A DNA stretch of 14,257 nt from an uncultured Collinsella sp. (GTDB lineage Bacteria; Actinomycetota; Coriobacteriia; Coriobacteriales; Coriobacteriaceae). The position numbers and the translations under genes were made by a program. The notes beneath the pieces are model-generated. The model did no database searches. It was not told the origin of the DNA and saw nothing but the letters and a program-made list of their open reading frames with translations. Positions 7,500-14,242 of the stretch are shown in pieces (within the stretch, counting starts at the first letter, position 1; each line of letters opens with the position of its first letter). The stretch spans positions 1 to 14,257 of the forward strand of contig CABRFA010000019.1 in the NCBI GenBank assembly GCA_902470065.1, in the 5' to 3' direction.

Positions 7500-7543
7500 C
7501 GCGGCACCTCAGTTGGGCTCGTCGGTAGGTAAGGTATATATCG
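7496..7543 (+). promoter_or_regulatory. Segments able to compete with the P1 helix of the opp leader
   Basis: CGAGC (7496-7500) supplies the outer P1 strand but can also pair with GCTCG (7517-7521). GTATATATCG (7534-7543) differs by one base from the P1 3' strand GTATGTATCG (7481-7490) and could pair with the 5' strand CGATACATAC at 9 of 10 positions. Such mutually exclusive pairings are the hallmark of a switching leader, though they could also be repeated protein-binding half-sites. Confidence 0.4.
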
Positions 7544-7556
7544 TCCGCAAGTTGCG

Positions 7557-7580
7557 CGGGGGCAAGTCTAGGTGCTCCCG
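7557..7580 (+). promoter_or_regulatory. Hairpin in the distal opp leader
   Basis: CGGGGGC (7557-7563) pairs with GCTCCCG (7574-7580) over 7 bp, including one G-T pair, around a 10-nt loop. No T-run follows, so it is not an obvious intrinsic terminator. Confidence 0.4.
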
Positions 7581-7587
7581 GGTAAGA

Positions 7588-7607
7588 TTCTCTATTGATA
7601 GGAGAAG
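7588..7607 (+). promoter_or_regulatory. Ribosome binding site of oppA with a sequestering hairpin
   Basis: AGGAGAAG (7600-7607) is the ribosome binding site for the ATG at 7610. TTCTC (7588-7592) is complementary to GAGAA (7602-7606). TA/TA pairs (7593-7594 with 7599-7600) extend the stem inward, leaving G7601 bulged and a TTGA loop. The ribosome binding site can therefore be masked locally, which would suit translational control by the leader. The stem is short and AT-rich, so it may be only marginally stable. Confidence 0.45.
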
Positions 7608-7609
7608 AC

Positions 7610-9223
7610 ATGGCCATCATCAACAAGGGTATGTCCAGGCGTTCGTTCCTCGGCCTCACCGGCAGCGTCGCTGCTGTCGCAGGGCTTGGTCTCACCGGCT
7701 GCGGTGGCAGCTCTAGCGACGAGGGTTCCGCTTCCGGTTCCACCGATTCCGCCAACCGTGGCGGCGGCGTGATCACCGCTGGTTCCGCTTACGCTCCGTC
7801 CAGCTTCGATCCCGCCAGCACCGGCTCCGCTGTGGGCCTGGGTGCTAACTGGCACGTCGTCGAGGGCCTCTACGGCATCGATTACCACGACTACAGCACC
7901 TTCAACGAGCTCGCCACCGACGATCCCAAGTCTGTGGACGACACCACTTTCGAGGTCACCATCCGTAAGGGTGCCAAGTTCTCCGATGGCACCGAGGTCA
8001 CCGCTGACGATGTCGTCGCCTCCTACACCGCTTGCGCCGCTTCCGCTACCTATGCTCCGTTCTTCCAGCCCTTCGAGTCCATCGAGGCCAAGGACGCCAG
8101 CACCGTGACGGTCAAGACCAAGGTCCCCAACTTCTCCCTGCTCAAGGATCGTCTGGCCATCGTCCGCGTTACCCCGGCCACCCAGACCGAGGAGGATCGC
8201 GCCAAGCAGCCGATCGGCTCCGGCCCCTGGATGTACGACTCTATCTCCGATACCGAGATTACCCTGGTTCCCAATCCTGAGTACAACGGTGAGTATGCTG
8301 CCGAGGATAAGAAGATCCAGTACAGCATCCTGACCGACCCCACCGCTCGCGTTACCGCTCAGCAGGAGGGCTCCACGCTCGTTATGGAGCTCGTTACCGC
8401 TGACGCCGTCGACCAGCTCGAGAGCGCTGGCTGCAAGATCGATAACGTTCAGGGTTTCGGCACCCGCTTCATTATGTTCAACGTCGCCAAGGAGCCTTGG
8501 AACAACGTCAAGGTCCGTCAGGCTGTCATGTATGCGCTCGACACCGAGAAGATGGTCAGCAACACCTTCGCCGGCCTTGCCACCGCTGCCAGCTGCTACC
8601 TGCCCAAGAGCTTCACCAACTATCATGAGGCTTCCACGGTGTACAAGACCGACGCCAAGAAGGCTAAGAAGCTCATCGAGGAGTCTGGCATCACCCCGGG
8701 TGCCATCACCCTGCGCACCACCGACAACGAGCAGATTAAGGGCATGGCCGCCCAGGTCAAGAACGATCTCGACGCTCTCGGCTTCGATGTGACCATCCAG
8801 ACCGATACCTCGCCGGCCACCTACGCTGCCATCGACGGCGGCGAGGCCTACGATATCCTCCTTGCCCCTGGCGATCCTTCCTGCTTCGGCGCCGACCCCG
8901 ACCTGCTGCTCAACTGGTGGTACGGCGACAACGTCTGGATGCAGACCCGTTGCCCGTGGAAGGAGTCCGCTGAGTGGCAGAAGCTCCACGGTCTCATGGA
9001 CGAGGCTCTTGCCGCCGAGGGCGACGAGCAGCAGAAGAAGTGGAACGAGTGCTTCGACATCATTGCCGACAACGCCGTTCTGTACCCCGTTGTCCACGTC
9101 AAGACCGTCTCCGCTTCCTGGGACGATCCGTCCACTGCGCCCAACGGCGAGGCCCTCGATGGCTTCAAGGGCATCGGCACGACGAGCATGTCCTTCAGGG
9201 GCGTTGCGACCGTCAAGGCGTAA
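7610..9223 (+). CDS. oppA: Opp/Dpp-family ABC transporter substrate-binding lipoprotein
   Basis: The 537-residue extracellular binding protein belongs to the SBP_bac_5 family, which captures peptides, nickel, opines or certain sugars for an ABC importer. The N-terminus has a twin-arginine motif SRRSFLGL (9-16), a hydrophobic stretch and a lipobox LTGC (28-31). It is thus probably exported folded by Tat and lipid-anchored at C31, followed by a Ser/Gly-rich linker. Family features are DPASTGSAVGLGANWHVVEG, the TFEVTIRKGAKFSDG block with TADDVVASY, and GSGPWMYDS. ATG 7610 is chosen because of AGGAGAAG just upstream and the complete signal peptide. The gene leads the operon behind a long structured leader and is cut off from oppB by three hairpins. 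The substrate cannot be read from the sequence; peptide is the default. Confidence 0.93.
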   Translation: MAIINKGMSRRSFLGLTGSVAAVAGLGLTGCGGSSSDEGSASGSTDSANRGGGVITAGSAYAPSSFDPASTGSAVGLGANWHVVEGLYGIDYHDYSTFNELATDDPKSVDDTTFEVTIRKGAKFSDGTEVTADDVVASYTACAASATYAPFFQPFESIEAKDASTVTVKTKVPNFSLLKDRLAIVRVTPATQTEEDRAKQPIGSGPWMYDSISDTEITLVPNPEYNGEYAAEDKKIQYSILTDPTARVTAQQEGSTLVMELVTADAVDQLESAGCKIDNVQGFGTRFIMFNVAKEPWNNVKVRQAVMYALDTEKMVSNTFAGLATAASCYLPKSFTNYHEASTVYKTDAKKAKKLIEESGITPGAITLRTTDNEQIKGMAAQVKNDLDALGFDVTIQTDTSPATYAAIDGGEAYDILLAPGDPSCFGADPDLLLNWWYGDNVWMQTRCPWKESAEWQKLHGLMDEALAAEGDEQQKKWNECFDIIADNAVLYPVVHVKTVSASWDDPSTAPNGEALDGFKGIGTTSMSFRGVATVKA

Positions 9224-9271
9224 GACTCGCTTGAGTCTGTATGCAGGATGTCGGTCGTTGGGACCGTATCC
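9223..9271 (+). repeat. Two hairpins immediately after oppA
   Basis: AGACTC (9223-9228) pairs with GAGTCT (9233-9238) around a GCTT tetraloop, starting within the oppA stop codon. GGATG (9246-9250) plus CGGTC (9252-9256) pair with GACCG (9262-9266) plus TATCC (9267-9271), leaving one bulged T and a 5-nt loop. They probably protect the oppA 3' end from exonucleases. Confidence 0.45.
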
Positions 9272-9285
9272 TCATAGTTGAAACA

Positions 9286-9319
9286 AAGACCCGGGCGGCA
9301 ACGATGTCGCTCGGGTCTT
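9286..9319 (+). terminator. Strong hairpin between oppA and oppB, partial terminator or mRNA stabiliser
   Basis: AAGACCCGGGCGG (9286-9298) pairs with TGTCGCTCGGGTCTT (from 9307) in a 13-bp stem with two G-T pairs and an 8-nt loop. Only TCTT and no long T-run ends the structure, so read-through to oppB is expected. This is the usual place for a hairpin that raises binding protein over permease. Confidence 0.6.
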
Positions 9320-9380
9320 GTAATGAGTATCCGTACTCATATACCAGTTGGTCCTACCGACAAAAGAAAGGGGAGAGAAC

Positions 9381-10337
9381 GTGAACAACTTGCTACGTTT
9401 GATTGGAAGGCGTCTTGTGGCGCTGCCGATCATGGCATTGGGCGTCACCGTCCTGGTGTTCTTCCTTATGTCGTTCTCCAAGACCGACCCCGCCTACACG
9501 GCGTTGGGTGACGGCGCCTCGCCCGAGGCGGTTGCCGAGTACCATGAGAAGTATGGTCTGGACGACCCCTGGCCCGTGCGCTACGTGCGCTATATGGGCG
9601 ATTTGATCCATGGCGACATGGGCACCTATGGTGCTGCTCGCAACTCCGTTGCCAAGCGCATCTCCACGGCCCTGCCCGTCACGATGCAGCTGACCTTCAT
9701 CGGTCTTGCCATCGGTGCGGTCGTTTCGTTTTTGCTCGGCGTCATCGCGGCACTGTATCGCGACAAATGGCCGGACCAAGTGATCCGCGTCTTTTCCATC
9801 GCCGGCTTGGCAACCCCGTCGTTCTGGCTTGCCGTTCTGTTGATCCTGCTGTTCTCTTCCTACCTTAAGGTGCTCCCGGCATCGGGTGCTCTGCCTCACT
9901 TCACCACGAATCCGGTTGGCTATCTGGGACGTATGATCATGCCCGCTATCGCCTTGGCATTTCCGCTGACGGGCCAGATGACTCGTATCGTGCGTACCGC
10001 CATGGTCGAGGAGCTCGACAAGGACTATGTCCGTATGGCTCGTGGCGCCGGCGTTCCCGAGAAGGTCGTCGTCGGCATCAACGTTCTTCGCAATGCGCTG
10101 ATCACCCCGGTCACCACCCTCGGTCTTAAGATCGGTTACCTCATGGGCGGCGCCGTCGTCATCGAGGTTATCTTCAACCTCCCCGGCATGGGCACCGCGA
10201 TTCTGCAGGGCGTTCAGGGCAACGAGGCGAACCTGGTTCAGGGCGTCGTCATCGTCGTTGCTCTCGCCTTCATCATCATCAACATCGTGGTTGACATGCT
10301 CTACCTGCTCATCAACCCGCGCATCAGGACGGTGTAG
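9381..10337 (+). CDS. oppB: Opp/Dpp-family ABC transporter permease 1 (OppB type)
   Basis: The 318-residue inner-membrane permease has the OppB/DppB layout. It begins with RLIGRRLVALPIMALGVTVLVFFL (first membrane segment near 13-33), followed by an external loop containing YGLDDPWPVRYVRYMGDL-x-x-GDMG. A binding-protein-dependent transport domain follows, with the cytoplasmic EAA loop (about 210-230: EELDKDYVRMARGAGV), which docks the ATPase. The C-terminus, MLYLLINPRIR, is typical. GTG 9381 is preferred because AGGGGAG (9369-9375) lies 5 nt upstream; an in-frame ATG at 9348 lacks a site and adds 11 polar residues. The next gene begins 3 nt after the stop, so the two are translated from one message. 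Confidence 0.94.
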   Translation: MNNLLRLIGRRLVALPIMALGVTVLVFFLMSFSKTDPAYTALGDGASPEAVAEYHEKYGLDDPWPVRYVRYMGDLIHGDMGTYGAARNSVAKRISTALPVTMQLTFIGLAIGAVVSFLLGVIAALYRDKWPDQVIRVFSIAGLATPSFWLAVLLILLFSSYLKVLPASGALPHFTTNPVGYLGRMIMPAIALAFPLTGQMTRIVRTAMVEELDKDYVRMARGAGVPEKVVVGINVLRNALITPVTTLGLKIGYLMGGAVVIEVIFNLPGMGTAILQGVQGNEANLVQGVVIVVALAFIIINIVVDMLYLLINPRIRTV

Positions 10338-10340
10338 ATT

Positions 10341-12356
10341 ATGGTAAAGATTCGAGAGAAGCAAACCGAGCAGCTCGAGAAGGCTGCCTCCAAGGGGCTC
10401 AAGCTCGGTGGCTGGAAGAAGATGACGCTATCTTCTAAGATTGCCGCCGTCGTGCTGGTGCTGGTCGCCCTGACTGCGATCCTGGCGCCCCTTCTTGCCC
10501 CCTATAGCCCGGTCGAGATTTTTACGGCTCGCCAGGCTCCCGGCAACGGATTTATCTTCGGTACCGACGATAAGGGTCGCGACATTCTGTCGCGTATGCT
10601 CTACGGTGGTCGTTACTCGCTGATCATCGGCTTTGGTGCCACCGCCATGGCTCTGGTCTGCGGCTCGGTCGTGGGCGCCCTTGCAGCGGTTTCGCGCAAG
10701 GCCGTCTCCGAGACGATCATGCGTATCTTGGACATCATCATGTCCATCCCGGGCATCGCCCTCGCGGCCGTCTTCGTCTCCATCCTGGGCAACTCCGTGC
10801 CGTCGATCATCTTCGCCATCGGCTTTATGTACACTCCGCAGATTGCCCGTATCGTGCGCGCCAACATCGTGTCCGAGTACGGCGAGGACTATGTTCGCGC
10901 GGTCATCGTTTCCGGTGCCAAGGCTCCGTGGATTTTGATCAAGCATGTTCTGCGTAACTGCATCGCCCCGATCATGGTCTTCACCGTTACCCTGGTCGCC
11001 GACGCCATCATCTTCGAGGCCTCGCTGACCTTCATCGGCGCTGGTATCCAGGAGCCCACTGCTACCTGGGGCAACATCCTCGCCGACGCCCGCGGCGGCG
11101 TGCTCGCTGGCCGTTGGTGGCAGGCGCTGTTCCCGGGCCTGGCCATCATGATCACCTGCCTGGCGCTCAACATCCTCTCCGAGGGCATTACCGACGCTAT
11201 GGCCGCTGCCCCCTCCGCCGCCCTGGATCCGACCGATTCCTCCAAGCGTCGCGAGGCCGACCTGCTGGTCTCCGACCCCGTTCGCGCCTACAAGGAGCAG
11301 GCCCAGTCCCTCTCCGCTCGCCTTGGCGCCCTGCGCGATGTCGAGCTCAAGCGTGACGATCGCCACGTGCCCGACGAGTCCGTTGAGCCGATTCTCTCGG
11401 TCCGTGACTTCTGCATCCAGTTTGAGCATCACGGTGATATCAACGTCGTCGACCATGTCAACTTTGACGTTCGTCCTGGTCAGACCATGGGCCTGGTGGG
11501 CGAGTCCGGTTGCGGTAAGTCCATCACCACGCTGGCCATCATGGGCCTGACCGACGATGACGAGCATCTTTCCGGCGAGGTTCTCTGGGAGGGTCGCGAC
11601 CTGCTCAAGATGAGCAAGAAGGAGTGGTTCGGCCTGCGCGGTACCGATATCGCTATGGTCTATCAGGACGCCCTGTCCTCGCTTAATCCCTCCATGCTCA
11701 TCTCTGCCCAGATGAAGCAGCTCACCAAGCGCGGCGGAACCCGCAGCGCCGAGGAGCTCCTGGAGCTCGTCGGCCTCGATCCCAAGCGCACGCTCGAGAG
11801 CTATCCGCACGAGCTTTCCGGCGGCCAGCGTCAGCGTGTCCTGATCGCTATGGCCCTTACCCGCGACCCCAAGCTGGTCATCTGCGACGAGCCCACGACC
11901 GCTCTGGACGTTACCGTCCAGAAGCAGGTCATCAAGCTGCTCAACGATCTTCAGGCCAAGCTCGGCTTTGCCATGATCTTCGTTTCGCATGACCTGGCTC
12001 TGGTCGCCGAGGTTGCCCATAACATCACGGTTATGTACGCTGGCCAGGTTATCGAGCAGGCACCCACCAAGGAGCTGCTCACCAACCCGATCCACGAGTA
12101 CACCCGCGGTCTTCTGGGTTCCGTTCTGTCCATCGAGAGCGGTTCGGGTCGCCTGCACCAGGTGCCCGGCGCCGTTCCGAGCCCGCGCGATTTCCCCAAG
12201 GGCGATCGCTTCGCGCCCCGCTCGAGCCATCCGCGTATTGGCCTGGACACCCGTCCGGTCTTCAAGCGCGTGCCCGGCACCGAGCACTTCTATTCCGAGC
12301 TCCCCGACGAGGTGCTCAAGGCAAATGGTTTGACCCCTCACGCGGAGGTGATGTAG
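10341..12356 (+). CDS. oppCD: Fused Opp/Dpp-family permease 2 and ATPase (OppC-OppD)
   Basis: The 671-residue protein joins two subunits that are usually separate. Residues 1 to about 285 are an OppC/DppC permease: cytoplasmic N-tail, first membrane segment near 33-53, GTDDKGRDILSRMLYGGRYSL, and the EAA loop near 178-200 (EYGEDYVRAVIVSGA). A charged linker (about 288-349) leads to an ABC ATPase with Walker A GESGCGKS (387-394), Q-loop region near 435, signature LSGGQRQR (492-499), Walker B VICDEP (513-518) and H-loop H550. The oligo_HPY tail is present, but its PKGDRFAPRSSH (619-630) lacks the Cys residues usual in PxGCxFxPRC. The reading frame is continuous through the linker with no stop or shift, so the fusion is genuine in this sequence. 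Spacing to oppB is 3 nt and to oppF 0 nt. Confidence 0.93.
   Translation: MVKIREKQTEQLEKAASKGLKLGGWKKMTLSSKIAAVVLVLVALTAILAPLLAPYSPVEIFTARQAPGNGFIFGTDDKGRDILSRMLYGGRYSLIIGFGATAMALVCGSVVGALAAVSRKAVSETIMRILDIIMSIPGIALAAVFVSILGNSVPSIIFAIGFMYTPQIARIVRANIVSEYGEDYVRAVIVSGAKAPWILIKHVLRNCIAPIMVFTVTLVADAIIFEASLTFIGAGIQEPTATWGNILADARGGVLAGRWWQALFPGLAIMITCLALNILSEGITDAMAAAPSAALDPTDSSKRREADLLVSDPVRAYKEQAQSLSARLGALRDVELKRDDRHVPDESVEPILSVRDFCIQFEHHGDINVVDHVNFDVRPGQTMGLVGESGCGKSITTLAIMGLTDDDEHLSGEVLWEGRDLLKMSKKEWFGLRGTDIAMVYQDALSSLNPSMLISAQMKQLTKRGGTRSAEELLELVGLDPKRTLESYPHELSGGQRQRVLIAMALTRDPKLVICDEPTTALDVTVQKQVIKLLNDLQAKLGFAMIFVSHDLALVAEVAHNITVMYAGQVIEQAPTKELLTNPIHEYTRGLLGSVLSIESGSGRLHQVPGAVPSPRDFPKGDRFAPRSSHPRIGLDTRPVFKRVPGTEHFYSELPDEVLKANGLTPHAEVM
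12344..12352 (+). promoter_or_regulatory. Near-perfect ribosome binding site of oppF inside the fused gene
   Basis: GGAGGTGAT matches the anti-Shine-Dalgarno end of 16S rRNA over nine bases and lies within the last codons of the fused permease-ATPase gene. The oppF ATG follows its TAG directly. Independent strong initiation, not only coupling, is expected. Confidence 0.75.
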
Positions 12357-13184
12357 ATGAGCGAGACCGCAGTCAACGGCGTCGAGCCGATCATCTTCCT
12401 TGATGACGTCCACGTCACCTTTAGGACCCGTACCGGCTCGATTCTGCACCCCAACCTGGTTCACGCCGTCCAGGGTGTAACGATTAAGCTCATGCCCGGT
12501 CAGACGATCGGCATCGTCGGCGAGTCCGGTTGCGGTAAGTCCACCACCGCCAACGTCATGTGCGGCCTGCAGGCCCCCACGAGCGGCAAGGTCTACTTTA
12601 AGGGCAAGGACGTTACCAAACGTACCGCCGAGGACCGTCGCCACATGGGTCGCGTCATCTCGGTCGTGTTCCAAAACCCGGCCACGGCGCTCAACCCCCG
12701 CATGGTCGTTCGCGAGCAACTGCTCGACCCCATGCGCGTCCACAACCTGGGTACCGAGGCCGAGCAGGAGAAGCGCGTCAAAGAGCTCCTGGAGCTCACC
12801 GGTCTGCCCAGCTCCGCCGCCGAGGTTCTTCCCGGTCAGCTTTCGGGCGGCCAGCGCCAGCGCGTCGCAATTGCCCGTGCCCTGTCGCTGAACCCCGATG
12901 CCATCATCGCCGACGAGCCCACCTCGGCTCTGGACGTTTCGGTCCGCGCGCAGATTCTGAACCTGCTGACCGACCTTAAGAAGGAGCTCGGCCTGGCCAT
13001 GGTGTTCATCAGCCATGACATCCAGACGGTCCGCTATATCTCTGACGACATCATCGTTATGAATGGTGGCAGGATCGTCGAGCAGGGCGAGGCCAAGCAG
13101 GTCTTCCAGCACCCCCAGGACCCCTACACCAAGATGCTGCTCGGCGCTGCGCCGTCGCTGCTGCATCCCAAGCTCGGCGAGTAG
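12357..13184 (+). CDS. oppF: Opp/Dpp-family ABC transporter second ATPase (OppF type)
   Basis: The 275-residue cytoplasmic ATPase is the second nucleotide-binding subunit of the importer. It has Walker A GESGCGKS (55-62), VVFQNPATALNPRM as the Q-loop and pro-loop region typical of OppF, signature LSGGQRQR (162-169), Walker B IIADEP (183-188) and H-loop H220. It ends at DPYTKMLLGAAPSLLHPKLGE, so it lacks most of the oligo_HPY extension and is shorter than the roughly 310-330 residues of many OppF proteins. The codons around the P-loop are identical to those of the fused ATPase over 25 nt, reflecting paralogy and shared strong codon bias. A 10-bp GC-rich hairpin closes the operon downstream. 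Confidence 0.94.
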   Translation: MSETAVNGVEPIIFLDDVHVTFRTRTGSILHPNLVHAVQGVTIKLMPGQTIGIVGESGCGKSTTANVMCGLQAPTSGKVYFKGKDVTKRTAEDRRHMGRVISVVFQNPATALNPRMVVREQLLDPMRVHNLGTEAEQEKRVKELLELTGLPSSAAEVLPGQLSGGQRQRVAIARALSLNPDAIIADEPTSALDVSVRAQILNLLTDLKKELGLAMVFISHDIQTVRYISDDIIVMNGGRIVEQGEAKQVFQHPQDPYTKMLLGAAPSLLHPKLGE

Positions 13185-13200
13185 CCTCGTTTTCCCTCCC

Positions 13201-13228
13201 GTGCGCCCGGTTCCCTTGCCGGGCGCAC
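13201..13228 (+). terminator. GC-rich hairpin ending the opp operon
   Basis: GTGCGCCCGG (13201-13210) pairs perfectly with CCGGGCGCAC (13219-13228) around an 8-nt loop, 16 nt after the oppF stop. No T-run follows, so termination may be partial and the esterase gene may be reached by read-through. Confidence 0.6.
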
Positions 13229-13264
13229 CTCCGTTGCGATTTCGAAAGGTTGGGTTCACGAGCC

Positions 13265-14242
13265 ATGCCAAGTGCTCAGGAGCTACAACATCAATTTAGT
13301 GAATACCGAGGCGCCATGCCCCGTCCATCAGATTTCGATCTCTTTTGGAAGGATCGCATGGCCGAGGCCGACGCCGTCGGGCTTGACTATGCGATCGAGA
13401 CGGCATCGGTCGCCGATGCCGCGACCTGCCAGCTTTTCGACCTCTGGTATACCGGCATGTGTGGCGCGCGCCTGCATGCCAAATACCTTAAACCTGTCTC
13501 GGACGAGCCCGTGCCATTGGTACTTCAGTTCCATGGGTATCCGGGTGCAAGCCGCAGCTGGTTTGAGCAGGCGTCGTTTGCGGGCATGGGCATGGCACTC
13601 ATCGCCCTCGATTGCCCCGGCCAAGGAGGTCCCTCCGAGGACATTGGCGGATTTGAGGGCACAACGGTCGCGGGCCATATCGTCGCCGGTATCGACGGCG
13701 ACCCGGCCAACCTCTACTATGTCCGCTTGCACCAAGATATTCGCATTCTGTGCCGTATTGTTCGCGAGCTCGAGGGCATCGATCTTTCCCGTGTGTTTGT
13801 GAACGGCGCGTCGCAGGGCGGCGGTTTGGGCATTGCGACCTGTGCGCTTAACAGCGAGCTTATCAATCGTGCCGCCATCCTCTATCCCTTCCTGTCAGAT
13901 TTCCGCCTGGTCTGGGATTTGGATGCCGACGACATTGCCTACGAGGGCCTGCGCTATTGGTCTCGCTGGTTTGACGAGGACTCGACTCGTATTGACGAAG
14001 CCTATGCCAAGCTGGCGTACTTCGATTCCAAGAACTTTGCCCCTATGGTCAAATGCCCCGTGCTGTTTGGCACCGGCACAGCCGATATCGTCTGTCCGCC
14101 AGCGACGCAGTTTGCGGTCTATAACAACCTGACCTGCGAAAAGCGTCATGAGTTCTTTGAAGGCTTTGGCCACGAGGAGATTCAGGATTTTGACGATCTG
14201 ATCATTCCGTTTTTCTGCAAGGGAGGGGAGGCTCATGTCTAA
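13265..14242 (+). CDS. AXE1-family acetyl esterase (acetylxylan esterase / cephalosporin-C deacetylase type)
   Basis: The 325-residue alpha/beta hydrolase belongs to the AXE1 (CE7) family, which removes O-acetyl groups from xylo-oligosaccharides, other acetylated sugars and cephalosporin C. The N-terminus has the family layout, ELQ...Y-x-G-x-x-PRPSDFDLFW. FHGYPG carries Y92, the oxyanion-side Tyr. DCPGQGGPSEDIGGFEGTT and GHIVAGIDGDPANLYY are family signatures. The triad is S183 (GASQGGG), D274 (GTADIVCPP) and H303 (GFGHEE), close to S181/D269/H298 of the B. subtilis enzyme. There is no signal peptide, so it acts on imported substrates inside the cell. ATG 13265 is chosen by fit to the family N-terminus, although AAAGG lies a long 15 nt upstream. 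It overlaps the next gene by 8 nt. The natural substrate is unknown. Confidence 0.92.
   Translation: MPSAQELQHQFSEYRGAMPRPSDFDLFWKDRMAEADAVGLDYAIETASVADAATCQLFDLWYTGMCGARLHAKYLKPVSDEPVPLVLQFHGYPGASRSWFEQASFAGMGMALIALDCPGQGGPSEDIGGFEGTTVAGHIVAGIDGDPANLYYVRLHQDIRILCRIVRELEGIDLSRVFVNGASQGGGLGIATCALNSELINRAAILYPFLSDFRLVWDLDADDIAYEGLRYWSRWFDEDSTRIDEAYAKLAYFDSKNFAPMVKCPVLFGTGTADIVCPPATQFAVYNNLTCEKRHEFFEGFGHEEIQDFDDLIIPFFCKGGEAHV
14221..14231 (+). promoter_or_regulatory. Ribosome binding site for the gene running off the window
   Basis: The purine run GGGAGGGGAGG ends 3 nt before ATG 14235, with its AGG-GGAG core slightly further upstream. It marks a real translation start inside the 3' end of the esterase gene. 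Confidence 0.6.

Larger units (their letters stand above)
7245..7609 (+). other. Gene-free region: uvrC 3' end, opp promoter and structured leader
   Basis: These 365 nt hold no convincing gene. The first 100 nt are AT-richer than the surroundings and contain a 9-nt direct repeat CATGATTGC (7269-7277 and 7302-7310). I see no clear terminator for uvrC. Next come a candidate promoter (7345-7377), a three-way-junction-like fold (7405-7499), possible alternative pairing segments (7517-7521, 7534-7543), a hairpin (7557-7580) and a hairpin covering the ribosome binding site (7588-7606). Each is listed separately. Confidence 0.7.

Noticed and set aside
7479..7532. Possible 17-codon leader peptide (MYVSVAERGTSVGLVGR) in the opp leader
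   Set aside because: It starts with ATG and has a stop before oppA, but no ribosome binding site precedes it and there is no run of regulatory codons. Its first codons are explained by the P1 strand. It is worth recalling only if ribosome profiling shows signal.
7435..7716. Frame of 93 codons in the opp leader running into oppA
   Set aside because: It has no ribosome binding site, cuts across the leader helices and overlaps oppA in another frame.
7592..9097. Antisense frame of 501 codons opposite oppA
   Set aside because: Repetitive Gly/Val/Leu/Asp composition mirrors the GCC, ACC and GAC codons of oppA; no domain is visible.
10428..13271. Antisense frame of 947 codons opposite the fused permease-ATPase and oppF
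   Set aside because: It crosses two real genes and the terminator hairpin. The low-complexity Gly/Asp/Leu-rich product reflects the strong codon bias of the sense genes.
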